NCBI GenBank assembly: GCA_018265835.1
Contig: JABLYK010000015.1
Location: 1-49,950 of the forward strand
DNA length: 49,950 nt
Origin: Oscillospiraceae bacterium
Lineage (GTDB): Bacteria > Bacillota > Clostridia > Oscillospirales > Oscillospiraceae
Direction of reading: 5' to 3'
The notes under the pieces are model-generated. The model did not search any database. It was given only the letters and a program-made list of their open reading frames with translations, and was not told where the DNA came from. A program made the position numbers and the translations under genes. Of this stretch, positions 46,872-49,950 are shown piece by piece; position 1 is the first letter of the stretch; every line of letters begins with the position of its first letter.

Positions 46872-48059
46872 ATGAGAGACTTGAAACACCTGATCGCATT
46901 TGAAAACCTTTTGCAGGAAGCCAACAACGAGTTGGTTCGCCAGGCAAAGGCGGAAGGCAAGAAGGCGCTGGGTTACACCTGCTACTTCATGCCGGAAGTG
47001 TTGCTGGACCTGCCCGGCTGCTTCTCGGTTCGTCTGAGAGCACCGAAATGCACCTCTCCGGATATCGCTACATACTACATGTCCGGCCGCACCTGCCACT
47101 ACGGCCGTAGCCTGTTCGAGCGCGCGCTCGAAGGCGGCTACAATTTCCTCGACGCACAGATGGCAACGGAAACCTGCACTGTCACCTGCCGTTTCCAGGA
47201 GCATCTGGGTTACATGGACGTCATCCAGAACCCCGATTTCTTCGTAAGCTTCACAGACGTTCCGTTCAAGAAGGACGAAAACAGTGTCGATCACTACACC
47301 AGACAGCTTCAGGCACATGTTCTGGATCCGCTGCACGAGAAGCTCGGCATCGACACCTCCGACGAGGCGCTCATGCAGGCCATCGAGCAGCACAACGAAG
47401 TGTGCCGTCTCATCACGGAGATCGGCAATTACCGCAAGCTCGACGTCCCGACCATCACCGGCTATGAATTCCAGATCATCCAGCTCTGCACGCTGGTATG
47501 CCCGAAGTACCTCATTCTCCCCATGCTGCGTGAGACTGCTAAGGAAATGAAGACCCGCAAGCCGGATAAGAACCCGACCTTCCGCTGCAAAGTGGTTCTC
47601 TCCGGTTCTGAAAACGACGATCCCGAATTCACCAAGCTGATCGAAGGCTGCGGCGCGCTCGTCGTTGCCGACCGTCACTGCTACGGCTCCCTCCCCGGCC
47701 GTGAAGAGATCGTTGTTGCGGACGGCCAGTCCCCCCTGGAAGCCATTGCGCGCCACTATCTGAAGACCAGCCAGTGCGCACGCTTCATGCCGCAGGATGA
47801 GATGCGCGCCAGAAAGCAGTATCTCGCCGACCTCGTTAAGGAGTACAAGGCGGACGGCCTGATCGTTGAGTCCATGAAGTTCTGCGAATACTGGAGCTAT
47901 GAGCGCACGATTGATACCGTAGTCATGCCCCGCGACTTTGGCATCCCCGTCTGCTCCATCGAAAAAGAATACATCAACGGCGCCTCCGGCCAGCTGCGTA
48001 CGCGCTTCCAGGCCTTCGTCGAAAGCATCGAAATCAAGAAGATTCAGGAGGGCAAATAA
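46872..48059 (+). CDS. 2-hydroxyacyl-CoA dehydratase family, smaller (HgdB/HadC-like) subunit
   Basis: A 395-residue Fe-S protein of the 2-hydroxyacyl-CoA dehydratase/benzoyl-CoA reductase family. Conserved features: GYTCYFMPEVLLDLPGCF matching the family's PEE-type entry motif, cysteines at C75 (SGRTCHYGRS), C102 (ATETCTV), C270 (DRHCYGSL) and C338 (MKFCEYW), the set from which the [4Fe-4S] ligands come. The C-terminal GIPVCSIEKEY and RTRFQAFVE are typical. Enzymes of this family dehydrate 2-hydroxyacyl-CoAs by a ketyl radical mechanism or reduce related thioesters. AAGGGGG precedes the ATG. The next gene overlaps its stop by one base. Confidence 0.88.
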   Translation: MRDLKHLIAFENLLQEANNELVRQAKAEGKKALGYTCYFMPEVLLDLPGCFSVRLRAPKCTSPDIATYYMSGRTCHYGRSLFERALEGGYNFLDAQMATETCTVTCRFQEHLGYMDVIQNPDFFVSFTDVPFKKDENSVDHYTRQLQAHVLDPLHEKLGIDTSDEALMQAIEQHNEVCRLITEIGNYRKLDVPTITGYEFQIIQLCTLVCPKYLILPMLRETAKEMKTRKPDKNPTFRCKVVLSGSENDDPEFTKLIEGCGALVVADRHCYGSLPGREEIVVADGQSPLEAIARHYLKTSQCARFMPQDEMRARKQYLADLVKEYKADGLIVESMKFCEYWSYERTIDTVVMPRDFGIPVCSIEKEYINGASGQLRTRFQAFVESIEIKKIQEGK

Positions 48060-49666
48060 TGAAGTACGATATCAAGAAGCTTGCCCGTGATTTCTGGTAC
48101 GGCAAACCGCACGAGGAGCGCCGTCTGGGCGATCTCTACATTGACAAGACCGGTCTGTATAAGCACAGAGAGTGGCGTGGCGTCAAGGACACCATGTACT
48201 ACTTCTACAACATCTGGCTGTACAACTACATCCACATGGTGGCCGACGTCATGAAGTACGGCGGCGTCATCAACTTCGCCAAAGGCGTCTGGAGATACCG
48301 CTGGGTCGGCCAGACCTACCTGCCCGTTCTGCACTGGTTTGACCGCGGCATGGAAGGTATGCGCGGCGAAGCGCTGAAGGCCTCCGCATGGCATTATCGC
48401 GGCATGGTCAACGCGACGATCACCCAGTTCATGCGCATGTTCTCCGCTGATACCAGACTGCACGGCGGCAAGAAAAACGATCTCTATTACCACACCATGG
48501 CCTGCAAGGAGACCGTTTGGGGCGGCATGTTCTACCCCTGGACCGCTGATGGCGAATATCAGTACTGCCCGCTGGAGATGATCCCCTATTTCGTCACCTG
48601 CCACGTCAACAGCCACACGGTGCACAACTACATCGACGCTGTGCAGTCCATCGGTCTGCCGGGTGACCCGTGCCCGATGTGCCAGGCTGAGGCCGGCCTG
48701 TACGTCCTCGACGATATGCCGGATTATTCCCCGTACCTCGTCACCTGCAACGAAGCCTGCGACGGCTCCGTCGGCACCGCGATTCTGCAGGACTGGTTCT
48801 CCAACAAGCCGCTGTTCGCGCTTGGCATGCCGATGCTGTTTGACGATCCGCTGGTCAAGAAAAACTGCATGAACGAAATTGAACAGTGCTGGAAGTTCAT
48901 CGAAGAGCAGACCGGCGTTCCCTTTAACTGGGACAACATGGTCAAGGGCCTTACGCGTCAGAACGAGATCACCGAGTTCGAGTTCGAAAAGTGGGAAGTC
49001 GCTGCAAAGACGAACTACTATCCGGTGAACGGCGTCGCGCAGGCACTGTATCGCATCTACTCCTCCCAGTACGGCGATCTGGAAATCTGGCACTTCTGCG
49101 ACAAGAAGGTTCGCAAGATCATGGAGAAGTGCGTCAAGAACAAGATCAACACCTTCCCGAAGACCCGCCACAGAGTCATTGCTTGGTCCTGCGCGCCGCT
49201 GTACTACTCCAACTGGTGCACTTGGGCTTACAACTGCTGGGGTCTGAACGTGATCATCAACATGGACTCTCTGATGTTCGCTATGACGATCCGCACCGAT
49301 TCTTACGAGCACTGCCTCGAAGACTGCGCGCAGTATCATATGTGGGCTCCGATGCGCCGCATGGCCGTCGGCGGTCTGCACCACATCTTCGAGCTGTGGG
49401 ACAACATGGAGAAGTTCAACTGCGATATGGTCATGATGTACGACCAGCTGCAGTGCAAGGGCATGCAGGGTGTGCATGGTCTGTTCGAGGATGAGTTCCG
49501 TGAGAGAAACATCCACGCGATCTGGATGCCGCACGCGCTGCCCGACAGCCGCACCGTTTCCAGAATGGAAATCCGCCGTCTCATCAACGACTACATGACC
49601 ACCGTCATGCACGAAGAGCCGCTGGATCCGACGCTCGTTGAGTTCGACGACTCTATGATCTGGTAA
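48059..49666 (+). CDS. 2-hydroxyacyl-CoA dehydratase family, large unusual subunit
   Basis: A 535-residue protein, well above the 370-480 residues usual for partners in HgdAB, HadBC or FldBC. The first 140 residues (many Tyr, Trp, Met and His) look unlike the known subunits. The family core is recognisable after that: YCPLEMIPYFV, a cysteine-rich segment CPMC (205-208) and CNEACDGS (230-236), and the C-terminal MYDQLQCKGMQG (C466) and RTVSRMEIRRLINDYM. Start codon at 48059 forms TAATG with the upstream stop, preceded by AGGAGGG. The substrate cannot be named; fusion or specialisation of the N-terminal part is possible. Confidence 0.8.
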   Translation: MKYDIKKLARDFWYGKPHEERRLGDLYIDKTGLYKHREWRGVKDTMYYFYNIWLYNYIHMVADVMKYGGVINFAKGVWRYRWVGQTYLPVLHWFDRGMEGMRGEALKASAWHYRGMVNATITQFMRMFSADTRLHGGKKNDLYYHTMACKETVWGGMFYPWTADGEYQYCPLEMIPYFVTCHVNSHTVHNYIDAVQSIGLPGDPCPMCQAEAGLYVLDDMPDYSPYLVTCNEACDGSVGTAILQDWFSNKPLFALGMPMLFDDPLVKKNCMNEIEQCWKFIEEQTGVPFNWDNMVKGLTRQNEITEFEFEKWEVAAKTNYYPVNGVAQALYRIYSSQYGDLEIWHFCDKKVRKIMEKCVKNKINTFPKTRHRVIAWSCAPLYYSNWCTWAYNCWGLNVIINMDSLMFAMTIRTDSYEHCLEDCAQYHMWAPMRRMAVGGLHHIFELWDNMEKFNCDMVMMYDQLQCKGMQGVHGLFEDEFRERNIHAIWMPHALPDSRTVSRMEIRRLINDYMTTVMHEEPLDPTLVEFDDSMIW

Positions 49667-49682
49667 TAAAGGAGGAACCATC

Positions 49683-49889
49683 ATGAAAGCTAAAATTCTC
49701 AAAGCCCTTATCGCTGCCTTTGGCGTGAATGCTGCTCTGTTTGCGGTTTTCTTCTTTGACCTCGACGGCAAGCTGCTGTTCTACGTTGTCGAGCCTTTCC
49801 TCAAAAAGCACTATGACAACATGGATCGCAACGATATGACCAAGACTCCGTACGATATCAATACTCCGAAATACGAATATAACGTTTAA
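49683..49889 (+). CDS. Small single-helix membrane protein of the dehydratase operon
   Basis: A 68-residue protein not assigned to a family. A short basic start (KAKILK) precedes one hydrophobic segment (residues about 8-26), then LDGKLLFYVVEPFLKKHYDN, which could be a second amphipathic helix, and a polar C-terminal tail with several Tyr, Asp, Asn and Pro. AAAGGAGG precedes the ATG. It lies 16 bases after the large subunit gene and 20 bases before the activase, so it is clearly part of the operon; a membrane anchor or adaptor for the enzyme is inferred only. Confidence 0.75.
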   Translation: MKAKILKALIAAFGVNAALFAVFFFDLDGKLLFYVVEPFLKKHYDNMDRNDMTKTPYDINTPKYEYNV

Positions 49890-49909
49890 TTATTGGGAGG
49901 AAACATAAA

Positions 49910-49950
49910 ATGAAATATTTTGGCGGATGCGACGTAGGTTCCACCTACAC
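49910..49950 (+). CDS. Acyl-CoA dehydratase activase (HgdC-like), start only
   Basis: The first 13 residues, MKYFGGCDVGSTY, fit the ATP-binding phosphate-1 loop (G-x-D-x-G-S-T) that opens HgdC/HadI-type ASKHA activases, which use ATP to inject one electron into the dehydratase. GGGAGG precedes the ATG. The rest is beyond the window. The operon context strongly supports the assignment. Confidence 0.75.
   Translation, partial: MKYFGGCDVGSTY

Noticed and set aside
48044..49771. A 575-codon open frame on minus across the large dehydratase subunit
   Set aside because: Antisense shadow; the plus frame has the ribosome binding site, family motifs and operon context.

Overview
The window looks like a chromosomal segment from an endospore-forming, anaerobic, moderately GC-rich member of the Clostridia, most like the Oscillospiraceae/Ruminococcaceae gut group. 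The main reasons are the sporulation genes spread through it (spoIVA, spoIIE, spoIIM, sigH, cwlD and a SpoIID/LytB protein), a PPi-type phosphofructokinase, oxygen-sensitive Fe-S enzymes including a 2-hydroxyacyl-CoA dehydratase operon with its activase, and strong AAGGAGG ribosome binding sites, often with TTG or GTG starts. I saw no tRNA, rRNA or CRISPR array.

Layout. Positions 1-4315 carry a YbaK-like deacylase (minus, cut by the window edge), then rpe-recR and rnj-arsC-like on plus, with a MITE-like element between recR and rnj. Positions 4359-8493 hold an ECF sigma factor translationally coupled to a membrane-anchored serpin, a DUF3048 lipoprotein, a DUF436 protein and secG. Positions 8746-15853 hold an m5U RNA methyltransferase, an asymmetric ABC-F ATPase, divergent pfp and fba (successive glycolytic steps), and a catalytically degenerate P-type ATPase homologue. 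Positions 15929-21759 hold a XerC-type recombinase, a ferredoxin-CCG protein, radA, cwlD, a non-coding stretch with a strong orphan promoter, and an aspartate aminotransferase.

Positions 21873-31508 are mostly housekeeping and sporulation: spoIVA, a multi-hairpin repeat element, nif3, trmK, two small cysteine proteins, sigH, ruvCAB, xerD, spoIIM, TIGR04086 and yajC. Positions 31582-42935 hold tgt, queA, the SpoIID/LytB protein, a small lipoprotein behind a sigma-G-like promoter, mgtE-ahcY, spoIIE with a partner membrane protein, and murC. Positions 43114-46555 hold an overlapping plus-strand operon (cca, family 4 uracil-DNA glycosylase, GNAT protein) and a divergent mgtC. From 46752 to the right edge runs an unusual 2-hydroxyacyl-CoA dehydratase operon: two subunits, a 68-residue membrane peptide and the start of an activase.

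Genes that work together: rpe/pfp/fba in sugar phosphate metabolism; ruvCAB, recR, radA and the two Xer recombinases in recombination and chromosome resolution; queA/tgt, trmK, the RlmD-like enzyme and cca in RNA modification and maturation; and sigH, spoIIE, spoIVA, spoIIM and cwlD in sporulation and germination. Less ordinary items are the dehydratase operon, the sigma-serpin pair, the dead P-type ATPase, two small inverted-repeat elements, and divergent promoters that share a -35 or a -10 box. All assignments come from reading the sequence and from family knowledge; no database search was possible.
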